Positions 1 to 8,776 of a stretch of DNA of 64,000 nt are shown here, in pieces. The notes beneath the pieces are model-generated. The model was not told the origin of the DNA and searched no databases. It saw only the letters and a list, made by a program, of their open reading frames with translations. Source of the stretch: an uncultured Oscillospiraceae bacterium. GTDB lineage: Bacteria; Bacillota; Clostridia; Oscillospirales; Oscillospiraceae. Every line of letters starts with the position of its first letter. Position 1 is the stretch's first letter. The stretch is from NCBI GenBank assembly GCA_934655875.1, contig CAKUHB010000004.1:58952-122951 (forward strand), read 5' to 3'. The translations under genes were made by a program, and so were the position numbers.

Positions 1-496
1 CGGTCTTTTTCATCAGTTCGCAGATTCCGCAGCGGGTAAAGCGGGCTTCATAGCCGCTGCCGTCCGGGTATTCGTAATAGTCCATGTTCCACGAATAGGG
101 ATTGCGGTCGGCCGCCTTCAGCTGTTCGGTCTTTTTCATGCCCTCGATATCCTTGGGCGTAAATTTGTTTTTCCCGCTCCTGCGGCAGAACCATTTCATC
201 AGCGGCGTCATCATGGACGCGGCGTAGTACTCCGTCAGCGTCTGCACGTCCGGCCGCTCCGGCATGGACAGGACAAACGCGCACAGCATGGCGCAGTTGA
301 CAATGTTCATCTGGAAGCGGTCCTCCCGCTCGAATGCGGGCAGCTCCCGGATCAGCGCCCGGTATCTGACAGCCGCCTTCCGCGTGACCTCTCTTGCCGC
401 CGCGTGCTCCATCCCGAACACCGTCTCCAGATGCGACCGGAACGAGGACGCGAACAGCGTCCACATGCCCATGGGCATTCCAACGTACTTCATCAT
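1..496 (-). CDS. L-2-amino-thiazoline-4-carboxylate hydrolase-like protein, C-terminus cut by window edge
   Basis: The minus-strand frame reads MMKYVGMPMGMWTLFASSF, then about 145 more residues, and leaves the window before any stop. Motifs such as YYAASMMTPLMKWFCRR, NPYSWNMDYYEYPDG and FTRCGICELMKK fit the ATC hydrolase-like family. That family is named for one step of L-cysteine synthesis from a thiazoline, but most members have no tested function. The start is chosen because AGGAGGG lies 4-5 bases upstream of the first of two adjacent ATG codons (496 or 493). A terminator at 644-691 separates the gene from the operon upstream, so it is probably transcribed independently. The family call is from motif memory and is moderately sure. 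Confidence 0.72.
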   Translation of the reverse strand, partial: MMKYVGMPMGMWTLFASSFRSHLETVFGMEHAAAREVTRKAAVRYRALIRELPAFEREDRFQMNIVNCAMLCAFVLSMPERPDVQTLTEYYAASMMTPLMKWFCRRSGKNKFTPKDIEGMKKTEQLKAADRNPYSWNMDYYEYPDGSGYEARFTRCGICELMKKT

Positions 497-643
497 CCAG
501 CCCTCCTGCTGTGTCTTGCCGCCGGTATATTAGTTAATTGTCTCTAACTTGCAGCTTTTCAAAAGGCCGCATTGCCAGCGGCCCGGTTCCGCCCTTATTT
601 TGTCACAACTGCCGGCAGTTTTCAAGTGTTTTTTCATCGGGAT

Positions 644-691
644 GAAAAAACACAGCACCCCTGCACAGAGTTCTGTGCAGGGGTGCTGTGT
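644..691 (-). terminator. Intrinsic terminator closing the B12-type operon
   Basis: A perfect 20-bp inverted repeat (650-669 against 672-691, two-base loop) lies 8 bases after the stop of the lipoprotein gene. On the minus strand it is followed directly by a run of six T (644-649). This is a textbook rho-independent terminator for the minus-strand operon. Confidence 0.93.
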
Positions 692-698
692 GATCGTA

Positions 699-1652
699 TC
701 AGGGTGTATCGGTCTGCATCCGGTACAGGCTGCTCTCGCCGCGCTCGATGCGGGAAACGGCGGCAAGGGTGTACATGCACTGCTCCGTCGCCATAAGATC
801 CCCTCTCCGGTCGGAAAGCGTATGGCGGAAGCTTCCGTCATCGCAGGCAAAGCGCAGGAGCACCTCCCGCAGCGTATGGCCGTTTTTGGTGAACCGCGCG
901 TCATCCGGCGCGATCCCCAGCTCACAGAGCGCGACCAGCACCTGCGCGGCGCTTTCGCTGTTCTCGTCGCCATAGGAGACATATGCGCCGTTCGGGCGCT
1001 GCTGGCTGCTGAGCCAGTCCAGTCCGCGCGTGACCGCCGCCTGCACATCGGCATCTGCCGTGTATTTTGCAAGCGCTTGCAGAGCCATCGCCGTCATGTC
1101 CACATCGGCTCCGCCCGCGGTCAGACCCCATGCGCCGCCGCTGCTCTGTGCGTCAAGGAGATACGCAAGATAGCGCTCTCTTGTCGCCTGCGTCCCGGAC
1201 ACTGTCTGCGGGATCTCATACGCGCCCGCATCCAGCGCGATCAGGGCCCAGATCGCACCGTTGAGTCCCTGTTCCGTCGTTTTGTCAAAGTCGGCCAGCG
1301 GCAGAATCAGGTTATAGCCCGCAGCCGCGGACGGGTCGCGGCCAATCGCCGTCAGCGCGAGGATCACACGGCTGTATTCCGTATTTTTCCGCTCATCCAG
1401 GATCCCGCCGCAGTCCCGCAGTTGGCTGCACAGGCGCGTATAGTAGCCGTCATAGTAGCTCTGGTCGACCGGAAGACCCGACCGGGCCAGCCCCAGCACG
1501 GTCCACTCTCCGCCGACGCTGCCGCAGGCCGGCTCTGTGACGGTATGCAGCAGATAGTCCGCCGTCTGCTCCATGGGGCTTTTCTGCGCCGTGCAGGCGG
1601 AGAGAAGGAGCAAAAGTACCAGCGTGAGCAGAAGCCATCGTGTTTTTTTCAT
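699..1652 (-). CDS. Lipoprotein with alpha-toroid (terpene cyclase / transcobalamin alpha-like) repeats
   Basis: The 317-residue protein has a lipoprotein signal (MKKTRWLLLTLVLLLLLSAC, lipobox LSAC, Cys20), so it should be tethered to the outer face of the membrane. The rest consists of alpha-alpha repeats of the squalene/prenyltransferase toroid type, with segments such as GAWGLTAGGADVDMTAMALQALAKY and NGAYVSYGDENSESAAQVLVAL. The same toroid fold forms the alpha domain of transcobalamin and intrinsic factor, and DUF4430 resembles their beta domain. It is the last gene of the riboswitch-headed operon, 9 bases after the dockerin-propeller gene. I infer a membrane-side corrinoid-binding or docking role. 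A generic prenyltransferase-like scaffold is the alternative. Confidence 0.75.
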   Translation of the reverse strand: MKKTRWLLLTLVLLLLLSACTAQKSPMEQTADYLLHTVTEPACGSVGGEWTVLGLARSGLPVDQSYYDGYYTRLCSQLRDCGGILDERKNTEYSRVILALTAIGRDPSAAAGYNLILPLADFDKTTEQGLNGAIWALIALDAGAYEIPQTVSGTQATRERYLAYLLDAQSSGGAWGLTAGGADVDMTAMALQALAKYTADADVQAAVTRGLDWLSSQQRPNGAYVSYGDENSESAAQVLVALCELGIAPDDARFTKNGHTLREVLLRFACDDGSFRHTLSDRRGDLMATEQCMYTLAAVSRIERGESSLYRMQTDTP

Positions 1653-1661
1653 AGGCTGTAC

Positions 1662-4600
1662 TTAATTCTCTTTTTCTGCCGGGAAGCTCGTAATTCTTCC
1701 GTTGACAAATGCGTAAATGAGTGCCGCATCCTTGGCGGTGATCTTTCCATCGCCGCTCACATCCGCGCGCGTGAGCTGCTCGGCGGTCAGCGTGGTTCTG
1801 CCGTTGATATACGCATACAGGAGCGCCGCGTCCTTCGCAGAGACCTTCCCGTCGCCGTTGATATCGCCAAGCTGATACGCCTGCCCGCTGATCGTGAGCT
1901 TAAGCGCGGCATAGGGCTGCTTGACGGAGATGCCGGCGGAGGAGGTGCCGTCTGTGTTGTCCACGTTCCGGTATTTTGCGAACGGGAATGTGATTGCAAA
2001 TTCAGCGTCCTCGGCTGTAAGCGGATCCGTGGAATATGTCACGTACTTGGTGATATCCCGCTCTTTTCCGTTCGTATAGGTCACGGTGACCTTCATACCG
2101 GTCGGGTCGAAGGTCTCGCCTGCCCTGTAGTTTGTTTTATCCGGAAGCTGGACGATATTCACGCTCTTGACCGCTGGGCCGAAGGCCATCAGTCTTGCGG
2201 AGTCGTTTTTGAAGTAGATCATGCCGTAGGCGTCCGCAAGCGGGCTGCAAATGACGTACTGCGCTTCGTCCCCGGTCGGCGTAAAGAGCGCATACGGCGT
2301 GTCGTAGGTCACGTTCTTGCCCTCGGACGCGTCCGTTTCCTTTGTCGTGAACTCCGGGGCTGTCTGTCCCGGGCGGTCGCACAGAATGCGGAGCTTGCCC
2401 GGCGTGTAATTGTCGAAGAAATAGACGTATACATAGCCGGTACTCTCGTAGGCCGTCGTCAGAAGGCCGCTCGTCTGTGCGTAGCCCTGCGTGCGCACCT
2501 TGTAGGCGATCTTCCACCTATCCAGATCGATCACCGTCAGGTTATGGCCGGAATAGGCCTTGAACTGGCCGGTGCCGGAAACGCCGATATAGGCACGGTG
2601 GTTATAGACAACAGGCGTGCAGGTGCTCATCGGGGGATTTTCCGCATCACTGGCGTAGTTGTCGAGCTTGAGCGAGCGAAGCTCGCTGATCTTCCGGACG
2701 CCGTTTTCAACCGTGACGCGGGCCTGATAGAAATAGCCGCCCTTGGTCGTGAAGTAATAGGCGCTCGTCTCGGCGTCATAGCAGATCGTGCTGCGCTGGT
2801 CGCCGGAAATACCCTCGCGGCTGTCGAGCAGCTCGCCGGTCTTTGGATCGAGCATCAGAAGACGCGCCGTGTCGTTTCCCGCATAGCCCGACTGGCCGTC
2901 GTCAGTGCCGACCAGCAGGAAGTCATCGCAGACATAGGCGCCGGCCCAGTAGAAGCCGCCGCGCTGCGTGATCGTCCAAGTCGGGATCTTCCGCTCGGTC
3001 GTGCTGGCAGGATCCTCGTCCGTGACGGACAGGCAGACAAAATTGCCGTTGTCCACTTCGCCCTGCCAGAAGCCGGTGTAGAGATATCCGTCATACACGG
3101 TGATCGGGCAGTTCGGCTGGCCGCCGATCTCGTCCACGTAAACCCAGAGGGACTGGAGCGTTTTCGCGTCGAAAGCCTGAATACGGCCATTGGAAAGGCC
3201 AATGAAGAGCATGCCGTCATAATAGGTCGGCGGGTTGATGGAAAAGCTCGAGCCGTCGACCATCGTTCCGGTCGCGAGAACCTCACCGGAAACAGCGTCG
3301 ACCCGGAAGAGCTGATTGCCGGAATACGTGATCAGATCGCCGTCAACAAGGATCGGGCAGCCGACGGCCTTGCTGCCATACCCCTCGCCCAGCTGACTTG
3401 CCCAGTAGAGCATGGAATCCGCTGTGCTGATCGGCAGCTGGCTGGAGACGACGCCGTTATTGCTGTAATTCGTGCCGCCCGCGACGAGCTCGTTCGTTTC
3501 TTCGTCATAGGTGTACGAGGTGCCGCGGAAATCGGCCCATTCCGCTTCGATCGTATGGTCGAGCGAGGTGTTTTCCTCGGCTGCGGTCAGTGTCAGCGCA
3601 AGTGAGACATGCAGGTTCCCCTGCGCATCCTGCTGCACATCCGCAGACGTGCCGTCGGAGAAGGTCAGAACGGTCTTCCCCTCCTCCGTATCCGCAGCGC
3701 AGAACGTGCCGCTCTTACCGACATAGCCAAGCGCCGTCAGATAATAGTCGTAGGTAAAGCCCTTGGAAAGGCTCCACGCGCCGGTTGCATCCGGCCAGAT
3801 CCGCGTTTTGGTGCCATGGTCAATGACGACCAGCAGCGCGTCCTCCGGCGTCAGGGCCGGTGTGAAGGTGACAGGAGGCGTCTTCTTGACCGTGAGACGG
3901 ATGCGGGTCTTCTCCTCCGGGCTGTTCGTATTTTTGATGTCGACCCAGACCTCTTCCGGGTTGGCCGTGCCGTCCAGCGAGACGGTATAGCTGCCGTCCT
4001 CGTTTTTTTGAAGCTTGTCCGGCTCCGCTTCCAGCAGATACCCGTCAGATTCTGCGCCGTAGGGCAGCGAAACGCCGCTGCGCAGCACCGGCCAGAGCGT
4101 GATGGCGCGCGCGGCCATCGGAACCGTCACGGAATAGTCCGTCACGTCCTTCGTATATGCAGGCTCCAGCAGAAGGCTCGTGCCCGCGTAGGACGCGGTC
4201 AGGCTCCCAAGGGAATACACACGCTGAACCTGCACCGTGTAATCCTGATAATAGGTCTTGCCGCCCTCTGTCCGCGAGACGCGGACGGTCAGCGTGTTCT
4301 CCAGTGCGTTCGACTGTAGGAGGTTGGGCAGGGCCTTTGCGCTCTGGGAAAGCTCGACGGTGTTCTGCACGCCGTTGTAGACCCGGCTTATGGAGATCTG
4401 ATCGTAGATCGCCGTGATCGTGAGGTCTGTTTTCTTGAGATCCAGCGCTTCGAGCGCCGCGTCGTCGATCAGAGCCGCAGCCGCAAACATGGACGAGCTG
4501 CGATCGGAGACGCGGAGCGTGTAGCTGTGCGTGCCGGAAGCGAACGCGCCCTCTTCAAACGCATAGAGCGTGGACGCGCTTCGCGTTTCAAAGAGCTGGA

Positions 4601-6326
4601 CGCTGCTGAGCCAGTCGTTCGTCTCCACGCTGACGGTCAGCCGATCCACCGCCGTGGATTTTACGAACGTGCCTGCCGTATGGTAGCAGCCGTCCCTGGT
4701 CGCGATATAGCTGTAGGACTGCTCGGGGATGAGCTTGAAGGCATAGCGGCCTTCCTGCACGCTGGTCGGCGCGACGGGTTCTCCGTTCTTATTGTAGACC
4801 GCGATCGTAACGCCGCTCTCGACGGTGAAAATGCAGTTTTTGCCGTCGCTTTGCACCAGATGCAGCGTATAGCCGCTCGTCACCGCGTTCGGGTAGCGGA
4901 GCTCGAGCTGCACGTCCGTTTCTTCCTCGGTGATCGAAAGCTCCGCGGAACCGGTCACGGCTTCGCCGTTGATATAGAGTTCATAGTCACCGAACGGCGC
5001 AGCGTCGATGGTGACGGTCTGCGGCTGGGCGCCGGAGACGATCTGGTAGGTATATTCCCGCGTCTGCGCGGCAAACGCCGGATCGGACGCCTGTGCGCGG
5101 CCATCCTGATAGACGTGAAGCGCAGACAGGGACAGGCTGCGTTCGAGCACCAGCGTATATTCCTGCGTCCGGAGGAAGCCGTTTTCGTCCTCCGCGCCGA
5201 CGCGGTAGACGACCGTATTGCCCTCCGGGCCCGCCTTGAGCACGGCGGTCACAGGGGCCGACATGGAGCGCCAGACGCGCGCGGAAAGCTCCGGGGCCGT
5301 CTCGGGATTGATGACAGTGCCGTCCCGCTGCGTATAGTAGGCCTGCAGCACCGGCGTGGACGAGAAGACCTCGTGGTCATAATCGGCATAGAGGTACACG
5401 CTGCCCGTCGCATAGGTGTCTGGCACGCAGACGCGAAGCGTATGATCGTCCTGCGTCACAGTCAGTTCGCCTGCTTCGAATGCGTCGCCGGAGGAGAGCG
5501 AAACTCTTGCTCCCTCCGTCATCCAGCTGCCGGAGGGCAGCTGCGCCGTGACGGTCTGCGCCTGACGCACCTCGATCGAGCCGTCGATCCGGTTATAGTC
5601 CTGCACAACGCTGAAGGTATAGCTGCCCGGCACAAGTGCGAGCGTGCCGTCGCCATTCTCATCTGTGAGCACCTTGCCGTAGGGGTTCTGCGCCGTGATC
5701 GTGACGCCGGGATAATTCTGGAGAGAATAGTCCTTTGCGCCATCTGTGAAGCGGACGGCCACGGTCTGGCCGTTCTGCTCGTTTTCATAGGTCTCAATGG
5801 CCGTCTGCAAAGCCTGATCCAGCTCAGCAACGGTACTGTCGTCCGACGCAGAGAAGTTGGTACAGGCATCCTGATAGGCTTCCGCTGCCGCGTTCTGTAC
5901 GTCCTGCGGCTTCTGCCGGTACTCGGCCATCGTCCGGATGAGAGACAGTCTGGCCGCAGTCAGGAAGTCTTCCCCTTCATAGAAGCAGAAATAGCGGATG
6001 GACGACGCGCTGCGGTCAAGCTTGTATGCGCCGTTTTCGTCGCTGCGGTTATAGTTACCGCTGACGCCGTCGATCGCGTATACCATATCGTTTTCCAGAC
6101 CGGAAAACGTATGTCCGCTCGCCTGCAAAACCTCTAAGATCGTCATGGACGCATCTTCGTAATAGAGCTTCTCCGGCGCAGCGACGATGCCGTCCTGCCT
6201 GGACGCGGAGAAATAGAGATAGTTTGCTTCCGGATCGTCCGCAGCCGCGGTAAGCGTCAGCAGGGACAAAAGCAGCACTGCGCAGAAAAGCAGCAGGAGC
6301 CGCCTTTTTTGGGAGCTATGTTTCAT
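1662..6326 (-). CDS. Giant secreted protein: DUF4430-like N-terminus, PQQ-type beta-propeller, Ig-like domain, C-terminal dockerin
   Basis: About 1554 residues from the ATG at 6326 (AAGGAAG upstream); the longer reading from 6368 adds 14 residues with no signal sense. A signal peptide (MKHSSQKRRLLLLFCAVLLL) is followed by a DUF4430-like stretch (TILEVLQASGHTF, MVYAIDGVSGNY). Several Ig/cadherin-like beta modules come next. A PQQ-like propeller spans roughly residues 960-1370, with repeats such as LFRVDAVSGEVLATG and RIQAFDAKTLQSLWVY. A bacterial Ig-like domain (about 1385-1470) precedes a dockerin with two Ca-binding loops (DINGDGKVSAKDAALLYAY and DVSGDGKITAKDAALIYAF). The dockerin should bind a cohesin of the adaptor gene at 16.1-18.1 kb. 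The propeller may be the ligand-binding part; BtuG of Bacteroides is a propeller that binds B12, but no direct homology is claimed. Confidence 0.85.
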   Translation of the reverse strand: MKHSSQKRRLLLLFCAVLLLSLLTLTAAADDPEANYLYFSASRQDGIVAAPEKLYYEDASMTILEVLQASGHTFSGLENDMVYAIDGVSGNYNRSDENGAYKLDRSASSIRYFCFYEGEDFLTAARLSLIRTMAEYRQKPQDVQNAAAEAYQDACTNFSASDDSTVAELDQALQTAIETYENEQNGQTVAVRFTDGAKDYSLQNYPGVTITAQNPYGKVLTDENGDGTLALVPGSYTFSVVQDYNRIDGSIEVRQAQTVTAQLPSGSWMTEGARVSLSSGDAFEAGELTVTQDDHTLRVCVPDTYATGSVYLYADYDHEVFSSTPVLQAYYTQRDGTVINPETAPELSARVWRSMSAPVTAVLKAGPEGNTVVYRVGAEDENGFLRTQEYTLVLERSLSLSALHVYQDGRAQASDPAFAAQTREYTYQIVSGAQPQTVTIDAAPFGDYELYINGEAVTGSAELSITEEETDVQLELRYPNAVTSGYTLHLVQSDGKNCIFTVESGVTIAVYNKNGEPVAPTSVQEGRYAFKLIPEQSYSYIATRDGCYHTAGTFVKSTAVDRLTVSVETNDWLSSVQLFETRSASTLYAFEEGAFASGTHSYTLRVSDRSSSMFAAAALIDDAALEALDLKKTDLTITAIYDQISISRVYNGVQNTVELSQSAKALPNLLQSNALENTLTVRVSRTEGGKTYYQDYTVQVQRVYSLGSLTASYAGTSLLLEPAYTKDVTDYSVTVPMAARAITLWPVLRSGVSLPYGAESDGYLLEAEPDKLQKNEDGSYTVSLDGTANPEEVWVDIKNTNSPEEKTRIRLTVKKTPPVTFTPALTPEDALLVVIDHGTKTRIWPDATGAWSLSKGFTYDYYLTALGYVGKSGTFCAADTEEGKTVLTFSDGTSADVQQDAQGNLHVSLALTLTAAEENTSLDHTIEAEWADFRGTSYTYDEETNELVAGGTNYSNNGVVSSQLPISTADSMLYWASQLGEGYGSKAVGCPILVDGDLITYSGNQLFRVDAVSGEVLATGTMVDGSSFSINPPTYYDGMLFIGLSNGRIQAFDAKTLQSLWVYVDEIGGQPNCPITVYDGYLYTGFWQGEVDNGNFVCLSVTDEDPASTTERKIPTWTITQRGGFYWAGAYVCDDFLLVGTDDGQSGYAGNDTARLLMLDPKTGELLDSREGISGDQRSTICYDAETSAYYFTTKGGYFYQARVTVENGVRKISELRSLKLDNYASDAENPPMSTCTPVVYNHRAYIGVSGTGQFKAYSGHNLTVIDLDRWKIAYKVRTQGYAQTSGLLTTAYESTGYVYVYFFDNYTPGKLRILCDRPGQTAPEFTTKETDASEGKNVTYDTPYALFTPTGDEAQYVICSPLADAYGMIYFKNDSARLMAFGPAVKSVNIVQLPDKTNYRAGETFDPTGMKVTVTYTNGKERDITKYVTYSTDPLTAEDAEFAITFPFAKYRNVDNTDGTSSAGISVKQPYAALKLTISGQAYQLGDINGDGKVSAKDAALLYAYINGRTTLTAEQLTRADVSGDGKITAKDAALIYAFVNGRITSFPAEKEN

Positions 6327-6355
6327 GCCATATCTTCCTTTCCGTTCGTTTCTTC

Positions 6356-8764
6356 TCAATACAGGCACAGGATCCAGCGCTGGCGCAGCCGCTGAAGGAA
6401 GGCCGACTTCGTTTTCAGAAGCGCCGCCGTCTGCTGGCTGAAGGCCGCCATGCTGTCCTTTTGTGCCGGGGTCAGGTCATGCGTGCTGAACATGGCTTCC
6501 TGATTGAGCCCCGCCATCTGCCGGTAGTCGGCGGCGTAGGCTTCGCCGAGCCGCTCCTTGACGGCGTCCGTCAGCGCGAGCGTGCTTCCGTCTCCGGCAA
6601 GGCCCAGCTGCTCCAGCAGGCGCATGCTGTAGGCGAAGCGCCATGCGAGCGCCGCGTGGAGATCCTCCGCGTCAAACTGCGCCTGCCGCTGCTTCAGGAT
6701 CTTCCTTCTGCGCAGTGCGAGCACTGCGCAGGCCGCGGCCAGCAGCAAAAGCACAACCAGAAGACCGATCAGCACACGTCTGACTGTGACGCGCGTGCGC
6801 TCCTCGTGCGACTGCTCGGGGACATCCGGGTCATGATTGCTTTCGTCGGCGGTCTGCTCCGCTTCCGGCTCATAGGACGTGCCTTCGCTGATGTAAGCGC
6901 CCTTCCCTTCTCCGGCTGTGGTGCCGACGGCGCTCTGTGCGTCCTCCCGCTCGGAAAGACCCGCGCCAAGCGCACCGGCCTGCGGCGCGCTGCCCATGGA
7001 ATCGGCATAGCCCGGCGTCAGCTCCAGCGGGAGCCAGCCCACGCCCGGCTGATAGACCTCTGCCCACGCATGCGCGTCTGCGTCGGTCAGCTCCGCACGG
7101 CTGGAGACGGCTTCGGCCGCCTTGCTCTGCGTCACGATATAGCCCTCGGCATACCGTGCGGGCACGCCGTAATAGCGCAGCGCCAGCACGGCAAGCGTCG
7201 CGTAATGGAAATCATAGCCCTTTCCGGCCTTCAGCGTGCCGCGCAGGAAGTCTTCGCCCTGCGGCAGGGCCGGTGTATTTTCATCATAGGTCAGTGCAGA
7301 CTCCAGAAATGCCTGCGTGCAGCGGACGGCCTGCATCGGTGTCAGCTCGCTTCCCGTATTGTCTGCGGCCAGTGCGTCCAGATACGGGGCGAGCGTCTGC
7401 TTGTCTTCATCAGAAAGCGCCAGATCCCACTGCTCTGTGAGCGCGCGGTAGCCGCTCTCCTGCGTCAGGTAGCGCTCCTGCTCCGGCGTCTGCGCATTCT
7501 GGAGCTGCTTGACCCACTGCGAGGTCTGCTCCGGCGCGGCATATACGGTCTGATAGGTCAGGTAATCCGTATCGCCGGTTTTGGAGAGGAGTGCCGCTTC
7601 CTCAAGAGACAGCAGCCGCAGCGTGTCCGGGAAGCTCCCGGCAGCGGTCGAATACGGCGCATAAAGATAGCGGCGGCAGGCCGCGGCGTATTGGAGATCG
7701 ATCCGGTTCGTCTGGACACCGTCGGTGTTCAGAAGCTCCGCCGCCGTACCGGCCTGCGTCTGCGGATAGAAGCCGCCGGTATGGAGCCAGTAGAGAAGCT
7801 CCGCCTGCGCGGCAAGCGTCTGACCGGAGACGGGTTCCCAGCCGGTTCCGGTATAGGTCTGGCCGACGAAGCCGCGCAGATACATGGGTTCTTCCTGATC
7901 CATCTGGAGATACAGCATGGTTTCATCCGTGGTCTTTTTCGCGCTGAGGGCAGTGAAATCGCCCTCCGGCAGCGGCTGGGGCTGCGATTCATAGCGCGCA
8001 GTATGCAGCCGCTGCGCGGTATCGCTGCGCAGGGACTGGAATACAGACCCGCCCCGGATGCCGGGCACCTGCATGAGGATCGCAAAGGCCAGCACGGCGC
8101 ACACGAGCAGCGGTCCCGCGCCAAGCGCGAGCGCTGCGCCGCCCGTCATCTGTCCCGGATACGCCAGCAGCAGCGCGCCGGCAGCCAGCAGCAAAAGCAG
8201 CTGCCACGGGCAGCTCTCCGGCTGCAAAAGGACGATCAAAGCGCCCGCCGCGGCAATGCACAAAACAGCGGCGACCGTGCGGAAGCGCCTGACCGCCGCG
8301 CTGCACAGCGCGGCAAGCACTGCACCGCCGAGCAGCAGGAACAGCGTGACGCAGCCGCTCTGCGCGGATGCATCGGACGTGACCGCAAGGCCGAGCCGCA
8401 GCTCGCCGGTCACAGCCGTTCTGCGCAGGCACCATGCGTTCCAGCACAGGCACAGGCCATCCGCCATGCGGCGCGAAAAGATCGCCGCCGCAAGCAGGAG
8501 CACGGCAAAAAATGCGGCTGTCACATAGCTTTTCCATCGTGCACGCCGCACAGCAGCAGCCGCCAGACACACGAGCGCACCAAGGAGCGCCCCCCACAGG
8601 GGACTGCCCACGCCCTCCGGGCGGAACGCGTACCAAAACGCGCTTCCCGCGGCAAAAAACAGCAGCAGCGACAAAAGTGCCTGACGCAGGATGCCTGCCC
8701 AGCTGCTTCGGTCTTCGGGCCGCGCTTTCTCGATCCGAAGACCGGAATCATTTCTTCTGTTCAA
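6356..8764 (-). CDS. Transglutaminase-like membrane protein with catalytic Cys replaced
   Basis: The 802-residue protein starts with a cluster of hydrophobic helices (about residues 25-235). An extracytoplasmic transglutaminase-like domain and a late helix (about residue 660-685, VLIGLLVVLLLLAAACAVLAL) before a cytoplasmic tail follow. This is the TgpA-like layout. Around residue 515 the active-site block reads GYDFHYATL where TgpA-like enzymes have GFCEHYA, so the nucleophile position is Asp rather than Cys. The His block (AHAWAEVY, about residue 566) is kept, and the third position reads LELTPG. It is probably a non-catalytic or differently acting member. It follows DUF58 by 12 bases, in the common MoxR-DUF58-transglutaminase arrangement. 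Confidence 0.88.
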   Translation of the reverse strand: MNRRNDSGLRIEKARPEDRSSWAGILRQALLSLLLFFAAGSAFWYAFRPEGVGSPLWGALLGALVCLAAAAVRRARWKSYVTAAFFAVLLLAAAIFSRRMADGLCLCWNAWCLRRTAVTGELRLGLAVTSDASAQSGCVTLFLLLGGAVLAALCSAAVRRFRTVAAVLCIAAAGALIVLLQPESCPWQLLLLLAAGALLLAYPGQMTGGAALALGAGPLLVCAVLAFAILMQVPGIRGGSVFQSLRSDTAQRLHTARYESQPQPLPEGDFTALSAKKTTDETMLYLQMDQEEPMYLRGFVGQTYTGTGWEPVSGQTLAAQAELLYWLHTGGFYPQTQAGTAAELLNTDGVQTNRIDLQYAAACRRYLYAPYSTAAGSFPDTLRLLSLEEAALLSKTGDTDYLTYQTVYAAPEQTSQWVKQLQNAQTPEQERYLTQESGYRALTEQWDLALSDEDKQTLAPYLDALAADNTGSELTPMQAVRCTQAFLESALTYDENTPALPQGEDFLRGTLKAGKGYDFHYATLAVLALRYYGVPARYAEGYIVTQSKAAEAVSSRAELTDADAHAWAEVYQPGVGWLPLELTPGYADSMGSAPQAGALGAGLSEREDAQSAVGTTAGEGKGAYISEGTSYEPEAEQTADESNHDPDVPEQSHEERTRVTVRRVLIGLLVVLLLLAAACAVLALRRRKILKQRQAQFDAEDLHAALAWRFAYSMRLLEQLGLAGDGSTLALTDAVKERLGEAYAADYRQMAGLNQEAMFSTHDLTPAQKDSMAAFSQQTAALLKTKSAFLQRLRQRWILCLY

Positions 8765-8776
8765 TGTCCGTTCTCC

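Noticed and set aside
549..3605. Plus-strand open frame of 1018 codons opposite the propeller-dockerin gene
   Set aside because: It runs antisense through the terminator and two well-supported minus-strand genes, has no domain sense and its composition is that of a GC-rich shadow.
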